Shown one piece after another: positions 50,307-59,299 of a stretch of DNA of 64,000 nucleotides. The notes below the pieces were generated by a model. The model ran no database searches. It had not been told where the DNA came from and was given only the letters and a program-made list of their open reading frames with translations. Position numbers and translations under genes: made by a program. Every line of letters begins with the position of its first letter. The stretch's first letter is position 1. The stretch is from an uncultured Acidobacteriota bacterium (GTDB lineage Bacteria > Acidobacteriota > UBA6911 > RPQK01 > JAJDTT01), in assembly GCA_951812665.1 (NCBI GenBank), contig CATOST010000018.1, forward strand, positions 372,001 to 436,000, written 5' to 3'.

Positions 50307-52469
50307 TCAATTCAAGCCGCGGCGGGCCAGCAATGAGGCCGGGTCCGGTTCGCGGCCCCGGAAGGCCCGGTAGAGAGCCATGGCCTCCCGGCTGCCTCCT
50401 TTGGACAGGATCATCCTGCGGAAGCGATCTCCGTTTTCCCGCGTCAATCCACCGTTCTCCTTGAACCATTCGACGGTATCGGCGTCCAACACCTCGCTCC
50501 AGATATACGAGTAGTACCCGGCGGAGTACCCGCCGCTCCAGATGTGGGAAAAGTAGGTGCTGCGGTAACGCGGAGGCACCGCATCGAGCGCAACGCCGGC
50601 CTCGGCCAGCACGGCCTTCTCGAAATCGGTCACACCCTCGGCGCCGGGCACTTCTCCCTCCGTCAACTGGTGCCACGCCTGGTCCAGCAGTGAGGCGGCC
50701 AGGTACTCGGTGGTGGCGAATCCCTGGTTGAATTTCTCGGCGGCCAACATCTTGTCTACCAGGTCCATGGGCATCGGTTCCCCGGTCTGGTGATGGACGG
50801 CGTAGTTCTTCACCACCTCCGGCCAAGTGGCCCACATTTCGTTGATCTGGGAGGGGAATTCAACGAAGTCGCGAGGCACGGACGTTCCGGAGAAGTAGGG
50901 GTAGCGTACCGAGGAGAAGATGGCGTGGAGTGCGTGACCGAACTCGTGAAACAGGGTCTCCACCTCGTCGAAGGTCAGCAGCGTCGGCTCCCCGGCCGGA
51001 GGTTTCGGAATGTTCAGGTAGTTGGCGACCACCGGCCTGGTGCCCAGCAGCTCCGACTGGGATACGAACGAGCTCATCCAGGCTCCTCCCTGCTTGGAAG
51101 GACGGGCATAGACATCGACCAGAAACAGCGCCAATGGCTGTGCGTCGGCGTCGAGCACGTCGAACACCCGCACATCGGGGTGATGAGTCGGTAGATCCGT
51201 TCGCTCGCGAAGGGTCATCCCGTAGAGCCGGCCGGCCGCGTAGAAAACGCCCTTTTGGAGCACGTTGTCGATCTCGAAGTAGGGTCTGAGTTGCGATGCG
51301 TCAAAGGCGTACCGTTCCTTGCGAACCTTCTCCGCGTAGTAGGCCCAATCCCATGCGGCGAGAGGATGGCTTGCGCCGCCGCCATCGATCATGGCCTGCA
51401 GATCCCGACCCTCCCGTGAAGCGTTGGCGGTAGCTGCCGCCGCCAGTTTGGAGAGGAACCGGTTGACCGCCTCGACGGTCTTCGCCGTCTGGCGTTCCAG
51501 GCTGTAGGCGGCATGGTTGGGATAGCCGAGGAGCGCCGCGCGTTCGGCACGAAGCGTGGCGGAGCGGGCCACGATAACACGATTGTCGAACTCGCCTCCG
51601 CGGCTGCCGCGCGCCTGGGACGCCTCCATGATCCGTTTCCGCATCGAGCGGTCCCGGATCCAGGTCAATGGGGGCTGACCACTCGTGTTCCGAAGCGCGA
51701 CCAGGAATTTACCCTCCAGGTCTCGGCCCGCCGCGGCTTCCGCCGCGGCTTCCGCCGCCGCTTCGATCTCGTTTTCCGACAGTCCGTCCAGGTGCTCTCG
51801 ATTGGGAACGACCACCGCCGAATCGTTGACCTCGGAAAGCAAGTTCTGGCTGAAACGTGTTTGCAGCCTGGCCAACTCGACGTTGATCTCCTGGAGTCGA
51901 GCCTTGTCGGTGTCCGGGAGCCGCGCTCCCGCTCGCACAAAGTCGGTGTAATACTCCTCGATCAGCCGCCGCGACTCGTCATCGATGTCCAGCATCCGCC
52001 GCCGTTCGTACAGATCCCTGACTCGCTCGAACAGCTTGAGGTTCAGCAATATGCGGTCTCTGTGGGCGGAAAGCCTCGGAGCCATCTCGCTCCGGATCTC
52101 CTCCAGTTTGTCGTTGGTGTGGGCGGCAACCAGGTTGAAGAAAACGCTTCTGACTCGTCTGAGCATCCGGCCGGAACGCTCGAGCGCAACCAACGTGTTT
52201 TCGAAGGTGGGAGGCTCCGCCTGATTGGCGATGGCGTTCACCTGGTCCAGGTGCCGGGCCATTCCATGCTCGAACGCGGGCCGGTAGGCTTCCACGTCGA
52301 TCCGATCGAATTGGGGGTATTCGAAGGGTACCGGACTCTCGGTGAAGAAGGGGTTCTCATCCATGGCAATCGTAGTCTCGTTTATGTTCATCGCAGGTTC
52401 CGAACGCGAGCACGAGGTGAGCAACACCAGTGCCGCGGCAATTCCAACCTGGGATCTTTCCAGTCCCAT
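50307..52469 (-). CDS. M3-family zinc metallopeptidase (Dcp/oligopeptidase A-like), lipoprotein
   Basis: 720 residues from ATG 52469. Starts MGLERSQVGIAAALVLLTSC, a lipoprotein signal (LLTSC), so the enzyme should be attached to a membrane in the periplasm. The thimet-type core shows HEFGHALHAIFS near residue 480, the HExxH zinc motif, with the third ligand Glu expected in NEMWATWPEVVKN downstream, and GYYSYIWSEVLDADTV near the end, typical of peptidyl-dipeptidase Dcp. M3 enzymes cut short peptides. An upstream in-frame start at 52550 would place a charged stretch before the signal and is less likely. Confidence 0.92.
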   Translation of the reverse strand: MGLERSQVGIAAALVLLTSCSRSEPAMNINETTIAMDENPFFTESPVPFEYPQFDRIDVEAYRPAFEHGMARHLDQVNAIANQAEPPTFENTLVALERSGRMLRRVRSVFFNLVAAHTNDKLEEIRSEMAPRLSAHRDRILLNLKLFERVRDLYERRRMLDIDDESRRLIEEYYTDFVRAGARLPDTDKARLQEINVELARLQTRFSQNLLSEVNDSAVVVPNREHLDGLSENEIEAAAEAAAEAAAGRDLEGKFLVALRNTSGQPPLTWIRDRSMRKRIMEASQARGSRGGEFDNRVIVARSATLRAERAALLGYPNHAAYSLERQTAKTVEAVNRFLSKLAAAATANASREGRDLQAMIDGGGASHPLAAWDWAYYAEKVRKERYAFDASQLRPYFEIDNVLQKGVFYAAGRLYGMTLRERTDLPTHHPDVRVFDVLDADAQPLALFLVDVYARPSKQGGAWMSSFVSQSELLGTRPVVANYLNIPKPPAGEPTLLTFDEVETLFHEFGHALHAIFSSVRYPYFSGTSVPRDFVEFPSQINEMWATWPEVVKNYAVHHQTGEPMPMDLVDKMLAAEKFNQGFATTEYLAASLLDQAWHQLTEGEVPGAEGVTDFEKAVLAEAGVALDAVPPRYRSTYFSHIWSGGYSAGYYSYIWSEVLDADTVEWFKENGGLTRENGDRFRRMILSKGGSREAMALYRAFRGREPDPASLLARRGLN

Positions 52470-52632
52470 CGCGGTAATGCTACCGCAGGGGCGATCCCGG
52501 CTACACCAGGGTAAGCCGTGGGTGGTTCCCGGAGATTGGTTGGATGCCAAGATAGAAGCTTGAAAATCACTGGATCAGAAACGGGATATTTGTATGGTCA
52601 ATCTTATCTAGAATGAAAATACAGGAAATGCA

Positions 52633-52662
52633 TTGGCATAAGAATCGATTTATCTGTAATAT
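52633..52662 (+). promoter_or_regulatory. Sigma-70-like promoter, probably leaderless
   Basis: TTGGCA (52633-52638), 18 bases, then TAATAT (52657-52662). The ATG of the ATPase gene is at 52671, eight bases after the -10 box, leaving no room for a ribosome site. The region is AT-rich compared with its surroundings. Confidence 0.5.
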
Positions 52663-52670
52663 CGTGTTCC

Positions 52671-53924
52671 ATGAGAACGAAAATACAGAGATATCGGTGG
52701 CTCACCACCCGGCTGCCAACTGGGGACAGGCGTCGGCTGGTGGTTTTGACCGGAGCCCGCCAAACTGGAAAAACGACCCTGGCCCGGCATCTTTACCGAG
52801 ATCTGCGGTATCTGAACCTGGACGCGATCGAGGAACGGGAAACGGTGCGCGCCTTGCGCAGCGGCAGTTGGGGTCGCGTCGTTGGCGCAGCCGTGATCGA
52901 TGAGGCCCAGAAGGAACCCGGCGTTTTCGACAAGGTGAAACTGGCATACGATGAGGGCCACCTGTCGTTCTCGGTCCTGCTGGGATCGTCCCGTATCTTG
53001 CTCCTTGAACGCATCAGGGAGTCGCTGGCCGGCCGGGCCTTCGTTTACGATCTATGGCCGCTCACTCCGTCCGAGGTGCGATGCGCGTTCGATGTCACTC
53101 CGCCCCGTCCGCTGTTTGATCGGCTCATCACTGGTCCGAACTCGTTCTCGGAGATTCTGGGCGAAGAACCACCGCGGCTGCTGGGTGACGAAGCGACGCC
53201 ACGCCTTGAGGCAATCGATCATCTCAGTGCCTGGGGCGGGATGCCAGAGCTCCTGTCGCTTAACGACGGTGATAGGCGCGAATGGCTGCGTTCCTACCAG
53301 CAGACGTGGCTTGAGCGTGATCTCGTGGACTTGACCCGCGTCTCCGATCTACTGCCCTTTCGTTCTCTGCAGAGGCTGGCCATGCTCCGCACCGGCCAAC
53401 TTCTCAACTATGCGAAGTTGGGTCGCGACGCTGCCGTCAGCGCCGCCACGGCCCGCCGTTACCTGGAGTACTTGCGTCTGTCTTACCAGGTCGAGTTGCT
53501 GCAGCCGTATGCACGCAACCTCACCAGCTCGACGGTGAAAAGCCCCAAGCTCTACTGGATGGACCTGGGTCTGCTGCGCCAGGGGACCGGTTTCTGGGGT
53601 GAGATCACCGGTCCCCTGTTCGAGACGCTGGTCGTATCGGAGGCGCGAAAGTGGATCGACACCCTCGGAAGGGACGCAATGCTGTGGTTCTACCGTACAC
53701 GTTCGGGGCGAGAAGTCGATCTGCTGGTCACGACCGCCGCCGGTGTCATCGGCGTCGAAGTGAAAAACCGCGCCCGGGTTGGGAGGGGCGACTGCTCCGG
53801 TCTGCGCGTGGTGCGAAAGGCGTTGGGGCACGAGTGGATCGGCGGTCTGGTCGTCTACCGTGGTGAGGATCTGGTGGAGCTGGAACCGAGCCTCTGGGCG
53901 ATCCCGGTTTACAGGCTTTTTTGA
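52671..53924 (+). CDS. AAA-14/DUF4143 ATP-binding protein
   Basis: 417 residues. Walker A GARQTGKTTLARHL near residue 26 and Walker B GAAVIDEAQKEPGV near 70 with an arginine-rich LLGSSRILLLERIRESLAGR sensor part. The C-terminal DUF4143 domain has a winged helix (LLNYAKLGRDAAVSAATARRY) and a nuclease-like fold end with ARKW, FYRTRSGREVDLLV and GVIGVEVKNRA (Glu-x-Lys of PD-(D/E)XK type). This family is very common, often patchy and found near mobile DNA; its function is not established, though toxin-like and genome-maintenance roles are discussed. Alone, with its own promoter, in AT-rich flanking DNA, suggesting acquisition by transfer. Confidence 0.9.
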   Translation: MRTKIQRYRWLTTRLPTGDRRRLVVLTGARQTGKTTLARHLYRDLRYLNLDAIEERETVRALRSGSWGRVVGAAVIDEAQKEPGVFDKVKLAYDEGHLSFSVLLGSSRILLLERIRESLAGRAFVYDLWPLTPSEVRCAFDVTPPRPLFDRLITGPNSFSEILGEEPPRLLGDEATPRLEAIDHLSAWGGMPELLSLNDGDRREWLRSYQQTWLERDLVDLTRVSDLLPFRSLQRLAMLRTGQLLNYAKLGRDAAVSAATARRYLEYLRLSYQVELLQPYARNLTSSTVKSPKLYWMDLGLLRQGTGFWGEITGPLFETLVVSEARKWIDTLGRDAMLWFYRTRSGREVDLLVTTAAGVIGVEVKNRARVGRGDCSGLRVVRKALGHEWIGGLVVYRGEDLVELEPSLWAIPVYRLF

Positions 53925-54115
53925 ATCGTGGTGCCGCCGAGGTCATTTTGAATCGGCCCCCCGTTCTCGGATCAAAAGACCAAGCTCGTCGAGGAGTGTT
54001 CCCACCCTCGAAACCGGTCCACAATTCCCGGTCCCGGATGATTTCCAAGAGCCTGGCACGATTTCTGCAATCGGCTGGTAAGATGGTGAAGCTCGATCGC
54101 AGCACGGAAACACGG

Positions 54116-55114
54116 ATGTCGGCCCAAATGATCTCTCTTCGAATCGGCGCACTATCGCGACCGGTCCTCCTGAGCACGCTCTGCGTGTTCGGATTGCTTC
54201 TGGTCTGTATTGCGCTCGAAGCCCAGCGCAGGGGTCCGCCCCGGCGTCTGGAGAACCCGGTTGAGCTCACACTCCCCAACAAATCCCGGATCGAGTTTCG
54301 AAGCTTTCGATCTTCCGCCTTGGGGATGAACGCGGATTACAGCGTCCTGCTCCCGCCGAGCTACGATGTGGAATCGGACAGGACTTTTCCCATCGTCTAT
54401 TTTCTGCATGGATTGAACAACGACCATACCAGTTGGGCGACCCCGCGCTACGGGGATCTTCCGGCCCGCATCGACCTTCTGATGAGCCAGGGGAAGCTGC
54501 CCCACTTCGTCATGGTCCATCCCGACGGCCAGAACAGTCTCTACACCGATTCTCCCGACGGGACCGGGAACTACGAGACCTACATTCACGGCGACCTGTT
54601 ACAGGAGATACAGGGGCATTACAGGGTTCGAACCGATGCCCAGGGACGTGCCATCGGAGGTGTCTCCATGGGTGCGTACGGGGCTCTCAAGATCGCCATG
54701 AAGCACTCCGGACTCTATGCCTCGGCTGCCGGCGTTTCTCCCATCGTTTTTCTGGGCGAGGACCCCTTCGAAGGCCTCCGTTCCAATCCGTCCCGACGAT
54801 CCACCTACTTTCTGCGTTTGGTGGAAAAGGCCTTCGGCGACCCGATGGACCAGGACTACTGGAAACAGAACAGCTTGGAAGAACTGGCCCGAAGCGCCTC
54901 GTTGATCGACTTGAATCTCTACTTCTCCTACGGCACCGCCGACCGCTACAACCGCCTTTTTCCCATGGAGCATGGCGTCAAATCGCTGGCCCGGATTCTG
55001 GAAGGGCGGGGGATCTCCCACCGGTGCATGATCTTCGAGGGGGAGCCGCACGGGTGGGAACTGGTGGCGGGCCATCTGGAGGAGACGCTTGCGTTTCTGA
55101 CCCAGACGTTTTGA
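54116..55114 (+). CDS. Secreted alpha/beta-hydrolase, esterase D / tributyrin-esterase family
   Basis: From ATG 54116 a signal peptide (VLLSTLCVFGLLLVCIALEA) precedes an alpha/beta-hydrolase of the Esterase_phd family. FPIVYFLHGLNNDHTSW holds the oxyanion-hole HG, GGVSMGAYGALKIA is the nucleophile elbow with catalytic Ser, and YFSYGTADRYN and EPHGWELV supply the Asp and His. Acts outside the cytoplasm on acyl esters, perhaps acetylated or feruloylated polysaccharides. In-frame starts at 54083 and farther upstream would put charged residues before the signal. Followed by hairpin R4. Confidence 0.88.
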   Translation: MSAQMISLRIGALSRPVLLSTLCVFGLLLVCIALEAQRRGPPRRLENPVELTLPNKSRIEFRSFRSSALGMNADYSVLLPPSYDVESDRTFPIVYFLHGLNNDHTSWATPRYGDLPARIDLLMSQGKLPHFVMVHPDGQNSLYTDSPDGTGNYETYIHGDLLQEIQGHYRVRTDAQGRAIGGVSMGAYGALKIAMKHSGLYASAAGVSPIVFLGEDPFEGLRSNPSRRSTYFLRLVEKAFGDPMDQDYWKQNSLEELARSASLIDLNLYFSYGTADRYNRLFPMEHGVKSLARILEGRGISHRCMIFEGEPHGWELVAGHLEETLAFLTQTF

Positions 55115-55134
55115 GAAAATCAGGACATTGGAAA

Positions 55135-55169
55135 CGTAGAGGCATCCCTTGTGGGTGCCCTCTTTCGTC
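55135..55169 (+). terminator. R4 hairpin repeat, copy b, possible terminator of the esterase gene
   Basis: CGTAGAGGCATCCCTTGTGG, then GTGCCCTCTTTCGTC. The stem GGCATCCC/GGGTGCCC with a T-rich 3' side lies 20 bases after the esterase stop. Two bases differ from the copy at 29976. It could act as a bidirectional terminator between the two convergent genes, but it is also a dispersed repeat. Confidence 0.5.
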
Positions 55170-55222
55170 CCCACTTCAACTTCGCCCGACGCCGCACCAT
55201 GGGAGAGTGGTCAGGTCGGCCG

Positions 55223-56266
55223 TCAGGACGGATCGCGGTCGAACCGAAGAACCACCTTGCCGAACTGGCGTTGAGACTGCAGGCGCTCCAGGGCGGCGGT
55301 GGCGTCTTCGAAGTCGAAGACCCGGTCGATACAGGGGAGGAGTCTTCGCCGGCCCAACAGCCGGACGATCGCGGCAAACTCTTCCTGGTTGCCCATGGTG
55401 GAGCCGAGGATGTCGATCTGCTTCCAGAAGATGAGGCGGATCTCGGTGGCCGGGTTCGGTCCGGTGGTGGCCCCGCAGGTCACGATCCTGCCCCCCTTTC
55501 GGACCATCTTGAGGCTCTGAAGCCAAGTCGCAGCGCCCGGTCCCTCCACCACCAGGTCGACGCCCCGCCGATTCGTCTTCCGGTAGACCTCCCTGGCCAC
55601 GTCGCATTGGGTGTAGTCGTAGCGGAAGTCGGCCCCTAGACGGCGAGCCAGATCGAGCTTTTCCGGTGACGAGGAACTGACCCAGGCACGCGCCCCCGCC
55701 AGCTTGGCGATGGCCAGGGCGGCGGTCGCGACGCCGCCTCCGATCCCGTGTACGAATACGTCCTCCCCCGGTCTGAGCCGGCCCCGGGTGCAGACCATTC
55801 TCCATGCGGTCAGATTCACCAGCGAGAAAGCCGCCGCCTCCTCGAAGGTCACCCCATCGGGAATCCGGGCCAGATTGCGGGCCGGGGCCGCGAAAAATTC
55901 GGAATAGACTCCGGGTCCGTGTTCTCCAACCAGACCGTAGCGGACACAGAGACTCTGCTCGCCGGCCTGGCAGAACTCGCATTCCGTACACCAGATTCCC
56001 GGGTTGAGCATGACCCGGTCTCCGACCTGGAGACCATCCACGCCCGCACCCAGCTCGCGGACGATCCCCGCGGCATCCGAGCCCAACACGTGGGGCATCT
56101 GCTGCTTGATGCCCGGAATGCCTTCCGCGACGAAGAGGTCCAGATGGTTCAGAGCCGCGGCACGGGTCTGCACCAGCGCCTGGCCTCCCCGGATCGGGGG
56201 GGTGGGAATATCCTCAATACGGACTTGGTCCAAGGTTCCATGTCGATGGATCAAGACGGCTTTCAT
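55223..56266 (-). CDS. Zinc-binding alcohol dehydrogenase / quinone oxidoreductase family
   Basis: MDR-superfamily NAD(P)H enzyme of 347 residues. N-terminal GroES-like fold with AALNHLDLFVAEGIPGIK and HVLGSDAAGIVRELG, the structural zinc cysteines in WCTECEFCQAGEQSLC, and the Rossmann motif GIGGGVATAALAIAKLAGA near residue 170. The catalytic zinc Cys of classical alcohol dehydrogenases is replaced by Asn in LNHLD, the pattern of a common bacterial subgroup. First of three tightly packed minus-strand genes in map order; transcribed after the two PhyH genes (22 bases from the second), so it may process their product. Confidence 0.9.
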   Translation of the reverse strand: MKAVLIHRHGTLDQVRIEDIPTPPIRGGQALVQTRAAALNHLDLFVAEGIPGIKQQMPHVLGSDAAGIVRELGAGVDGLQVGDRVMLNPGIWCTECEFCQAGEQSLCVRYGLVGEHGPGVYSEFFAAPARNLARIPDGVTFEEAAAFSLVNLTAWRMVCTRGRLRPGEDVFVHGIGGGVATAALAIAKLAGARAWVSSSSPEKLDLARRLGADFRYDYTQCDVAREVYRKTNRRGVDLVVEGPGAATWLQSLKMVRKGGRIVTCGATTGPNPATEIRLIFWKQIDILGSTMGNQEEFAAIVRLLGRRRLLPCIDRVFDFEDATAALERLQSQRQFGKVVLRFDRDPS

Positions 56267-56287
56267 GAGATCGATTTCCTGCAGAGG

Positions 56288-57115
56288 TCAGGGGTGATAG
56301 TAAGGTTTTCGCAGCAGACGGGCCTTGGTCTCGTCGGCCGCCGCTCTCCGAATCAGTTCGGGAGACGCCTCGCAACCCGGCCAGTCCACCATGTAGGAGG
56401 GACCGTACTGATACAGCAGCCAGAGCTTCGATTCCGTACGGGACTTCTTCATGCAGTGGGAAATGCTCTCGCTGAAGATCACGGCGGAGCCCGCAGACAG
56501 TGGGAGATCCTTCAGGGCCGGAACGCTCTCGGGCGGACGCTTTCCATAGGGATGCGGGAAATTGCTCTTGTGGCTCGAAGGAATGACGGAAAAAGAACCG
56601 TCGCCGCTCCCCGTGTCGTTGAGGGCAATGAGACAGGAGACCAGCAGGCAGCGGAACTCGCCGTCGATGAAGCAGCGGTAGCGGGTGTAGCGCCGGGGGT
56701 CGGCGAGGCCGCCCTGGGAGATATGTCCCGAGATTCCAGGTTCGCGAGCGATGGCCCGGGACGAGACCAGCCGGATCTGATCTCCCCAGATGAGCTGCTG
56801 CATGGCCTGGACCAGCCGCCCGTGGACGAACGCCTGTTCCAGCATCCCGCCGCACTCGACGACGTTGAGAAGCTCGGTCTCGGGGCCGTTGCGGCGGAGA
56901 GTCACATGTTCCAAAGGACTGACCTGACTTTCCTGCAACTGGCGGGAGGCCTCGTGGACCTGCCCGGCGCTCAGGAAGTCCTCCAGGATCAGGTAGCCCG
57001 TGATGTCGAAACCGTATCGCTCTTCGTCCGTCAGATACTCGATCCCGGTCCCGGTCTGAAAGGGCCGGATGCTCTTCTCTTCTTCTCTCTGCTGGTAGAG
57101 CCTCTTTTCGACCAT
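56288..57115 (-). CDS. Phytanoyl-CoA dioxygenase family protein, divergent metal site
   Basis: Double-stranded beta-helix protein of 275 residues. Family hallmarks are GFDITGYLILEDFLSAGQV at the N-terminus, SFSVIPSSHKSNFPHP, and GSAVIFSESISHCMKKS with the distal His. Fe(II)/2-oxoglutarate enzymes of this type hydroxylate small organic molecules or lipids. At the place where relatives have an HHG or HGG motif it has SQGGLADPRRY, so a His ligand seems replaced by Gln; it may be inactive or have another cofactor. Paralogue of the next gene, 14 bases away. Confidence 0.85.
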   Translation of the reverse strand: MVEKRLYQQREEEKSIRPFQTGTGIEYLTDEERYGFDITGYLILEDFLSAGQVHEASRQLQESQVSPLEHVTLRRNGPETELLNVVECGGMLEQAFVHGRLVQAMQQLIWGDQIRLVSSRAIAREPGISGHISQGGLADPRRYTRYRCFIDGEFRCLLVSCLIALNDTGSGDGSFSVIPSSHKSNFPHPYGKRPPESVPALKDLPLSAGSAVIFSESISHCMKKSRTESKLWLLYQYGPSYMVDWPGCEASPELIRRAAADETKARLLRKPYYHP

Positions 57116-57129
57116 GAAGTCCCGTTCTG

Positions 57130-57957
57130 CTACCCGGATTCAGACGCGCGAAAGGGGGAAAGATTGAAACCCGGCGCCGAATCGAAGGGCGGCGGTCCCT
57201 GCACCAGTTCCAGTTGCCGTGGCGTGGCCCGCTCCTCGAAACCGGTCGCGGTCTCGATCTGATCGTCCCAGGCCGCCTGGAACGAGGGTGCGTAGGAAGC
57301 GAAGATGGTGCGTCGGATCTTCCGGCTCCGATTCATGACGGCACCGTGAGTCAGGTCCTCGGAGAAGATGACGACGTCACCCGCCCGGCAGGGACAGGTC
57401 TGAACCAGGGGATGGTTCTCATCTGGATCCTCCAGATGGAGGGGGCTCGCGTAGTTCCCCTTGTGACTTCCCGGAATCACGGCAAACGCTCCCTCGTGCA
57501 CGTCCACGTCCGTCAGGGCGTAACCCACCTTGACGCTGACGCATTCGAAACGGCTCCGGTTGTAGGCGAATTCGCTGTAGGAGAGGAGCTCCGAGTAGCC
57601 GTGGTGAAAGACGGTGGCCCGGCCGGGGCAACGAGACAGCAGGTGCAGAGCGTCAAGCCGGATCGGGGCCGAGATCATGGCCTCCATGTAGGGCAGCACC
57701 GCGGGCCAATCGATGAGTCGCTCGAAAACTCTCCCGTATTTGAGCAGGGTGCAGGAATAATCGCGGCACCCGGTAGAACCGGCCGGTTCGTCAGGGTAGT
57801 AGCTCCGGGTCAGCCCGATGGCGCGGATCTCGTTGTCGGACAGGGCTTCCAACTGGTCCAGCTCCCGGTTCAACTCGTCCACGAGACTCGGTGGGAGAAC
57901 TTCCCGCGAAATGAGGTAGCCATTCAGGTCAAAGAGGTAGGTTTCTTCTGGGGTCAT
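57130..57957 (-). CDS. Phytanoyl-CoA dioxygenase family protein
   Basis: 275 residues from ATG 57957 (preceded by GGAGAG). Begins MTPEETYLFDLNGYLISREV, the usual N-terminus. Proximal His in VFHHGYSELLSYS, then VGYALTDVDVHEGAFAVIPG, SHKGNYASPLHLEDP and GDVVIFSEDLTHGAVMNRSR with the distal His and the 2-oxoglutarate-binding Arg. Very similar in layout to the gene after it. PhyH genes are strongly expanded in sponge- and soil-associated bacteria. Substrate unknown; both may act on the same compound before the Zn-dehydrogenase. Confidence 0.88.
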   Translation of the reverse strand: MTPEETYLFDLNGYLISREVLPPSLVDELNRELDQLEALSDNEIRAIGLTRSYYPDEPAGSTGCRDYSCTLLKYGRVFERLIDWPAVLPYMEAMISAPIRLDALHLLSRCPGRATVFHHGYSELLSYSEFAYNRSRFECVSVKVGYALTDVDVHEGAFAVIPGSHKGNYASPLHLEDPDENHPLVQTCPCRAGDVVIFSEDLTHGAVMNRSRKIRRTIFASYAPSFQAAWDDQIETATGFEERATPRQLELVQGPPPFDSAPGFNLSPFRASESG

Positions 57958-58108
57958 TTTGCCCGCTCTCCAGATTGGATGGGAATTTGGATGCTCGCGT
58001 TGGCCACCGCTGGGGTCCCTCCATCGCCGGGATTCTAACACTTACGTTATTGCTATTTCCCAAGCTTCGACCGGGTGAGGTCAACGACCCGGTTAGAATA
58101 GGCGCGGC

Positions 58109-59224
58109 ATGGAGAACTTGGCCCATTCCCTGGTGGGAGTGGCTCTGTCCCGGGCGGGGCTGGGTCGAAAGACTCCCTTTGGCACCGTCTCGCTCGTCGT
58201 GGCCGCAAACCTGCCGGATGCCGATATCGTCGTGAGTGGATGGGGGCCGCTCCACTATCTGCACCATCACCGGGGAGTGACCCATTCGGTCTTGGGTGTC
58301 CTGGTGCTGGCCCTCCTGTTCTCCCTGTTGCTCAAGTTCCTGGCCCGGTTCCGATCCGGAGACAAGGCCTTTCCATTCGGTCCACTCCTCTTCAGCGTCA
58401 CCCTGACCCTGGTCAGCCATCCCCTGCTGGACTGGACCAATTCCTACGGCATCCGTCCCTGGCTGCCGTTTTCCGGCAAGTGGTATTACGGCGATCTGGT
58501 CTACATCGTGGATCCCTACCTCTGGTTGATTCTGGGTGGCGCCGTATTTCTGACTGCCCAAAGAACACGTGTGACGCTCCCGGTTTGGATCGCGGTCGTG
58601 GTCTTCATCTCTATTCTGGTGGCAGGGAATGCCGCGGCCCGCCCGGAGGGTCCGGTCGTGGCGGTCGTTTTCTTTTCGGCCCTGGCATTGGTTTTGTATC
58701 TCAAGCAACGCCGGGCGCTGTGGAGTGACTCGGTGAATCTCCGGGCTTTGGGCGGAGTCGCGGTCTATTGGGGCTTTCTGCTGATGTCTCGAACCGTAGC
58801 CCTGACGGGGGTGGCTCCTGAAATCGCTCGAGAGTTTCCGCAGGTGCGCACGGAAAATCTGTCCGTGTTGCCCCGTTTGGCCAATCCCTTGAGTTGGGAG
58901 ATCCTGTGGCAGGATCGAAGCCGGGTCCGTATCTGGCAAGCGTCCATGGGCGGCGGCCGGTTGGAGGGAAACCAGGTCTATGAGAGGAACCTGGATCACG
59001 ATGCAGTCCAAGCGGCGCTGGCCACTTGCCCCGGACGGGTGATGGAGATTTTCGGCCGCTTCACCTTCTACCAGGTGAAACCGGAACCGGACCGAATCCT
59101 GGTTCTGGCACGAGACGCTCGTTTCTCACGAGGACAGACCTCCGGATTCGGCGTCGTCCCCATACCCCTGAGTCTCGACCTCTCGCGCAGCCTGAGCCCA
59201 TTGGCCTGTCCGTGCCAGGATTGA
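58109..59224 (+). CDS. Membrane-bound metal-dependent hydrolase, YbcI/DUF457 family
   Basis: 371 residues. The N-terminal half has the family's conserved polar residues: MENLAHSLVGVALSRAGLG (His), AANLPDADIVV (Asp-x-Asp) and LHYLHHHRGVTHSVLG (His cluster), with about five membrane helices. The C-terminal part after about residue 215 is probably exported and soluble. Related proteins are called metal-dependent hydrolases by homology, but no reaction is proven. It diverges from the second PhyH gene across 150 bases. Confidence 0.85.
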   Translation: MENLAHSLVGVALSRAGLGRKTPFGTVSLVVAANLPDADIVVSGWGPLHYLHHHRGVTHSVLGVLVLALLFSLLLKFLARFRSGDKAFPFGPLLFSVTLTLVSHPLLDWTNSYGIRPWLPFSGKWYYGDLVYIVDPYLWLILGGAVFLTAQRTRVTLPVWIAVVVFISILVAGNAAARPEGPVVAVVFFSALALVLYLKQRRALWSDSVNLRALGGVAVYWGFLLMSRTVALTGVAPEIAREFPQVRTENLSVLPRLANPLSWEILWQDRSRVRIWQASMGGGRLEGNQVYERNLDHDAVQAALATCPGRVMEIFGRFTFYQVKPEPDRILVLARDARFSRGQTSGFGVVPIPLSLDLSRSLSPLACPCQD

Positions 59225-59299
59225 GGTGGATCATATCCGAGGGCGCGACCCTTGTGATCGCCCTGGGTTCAAGTTACGCAGGCTGGAGCGTCGAACGAG

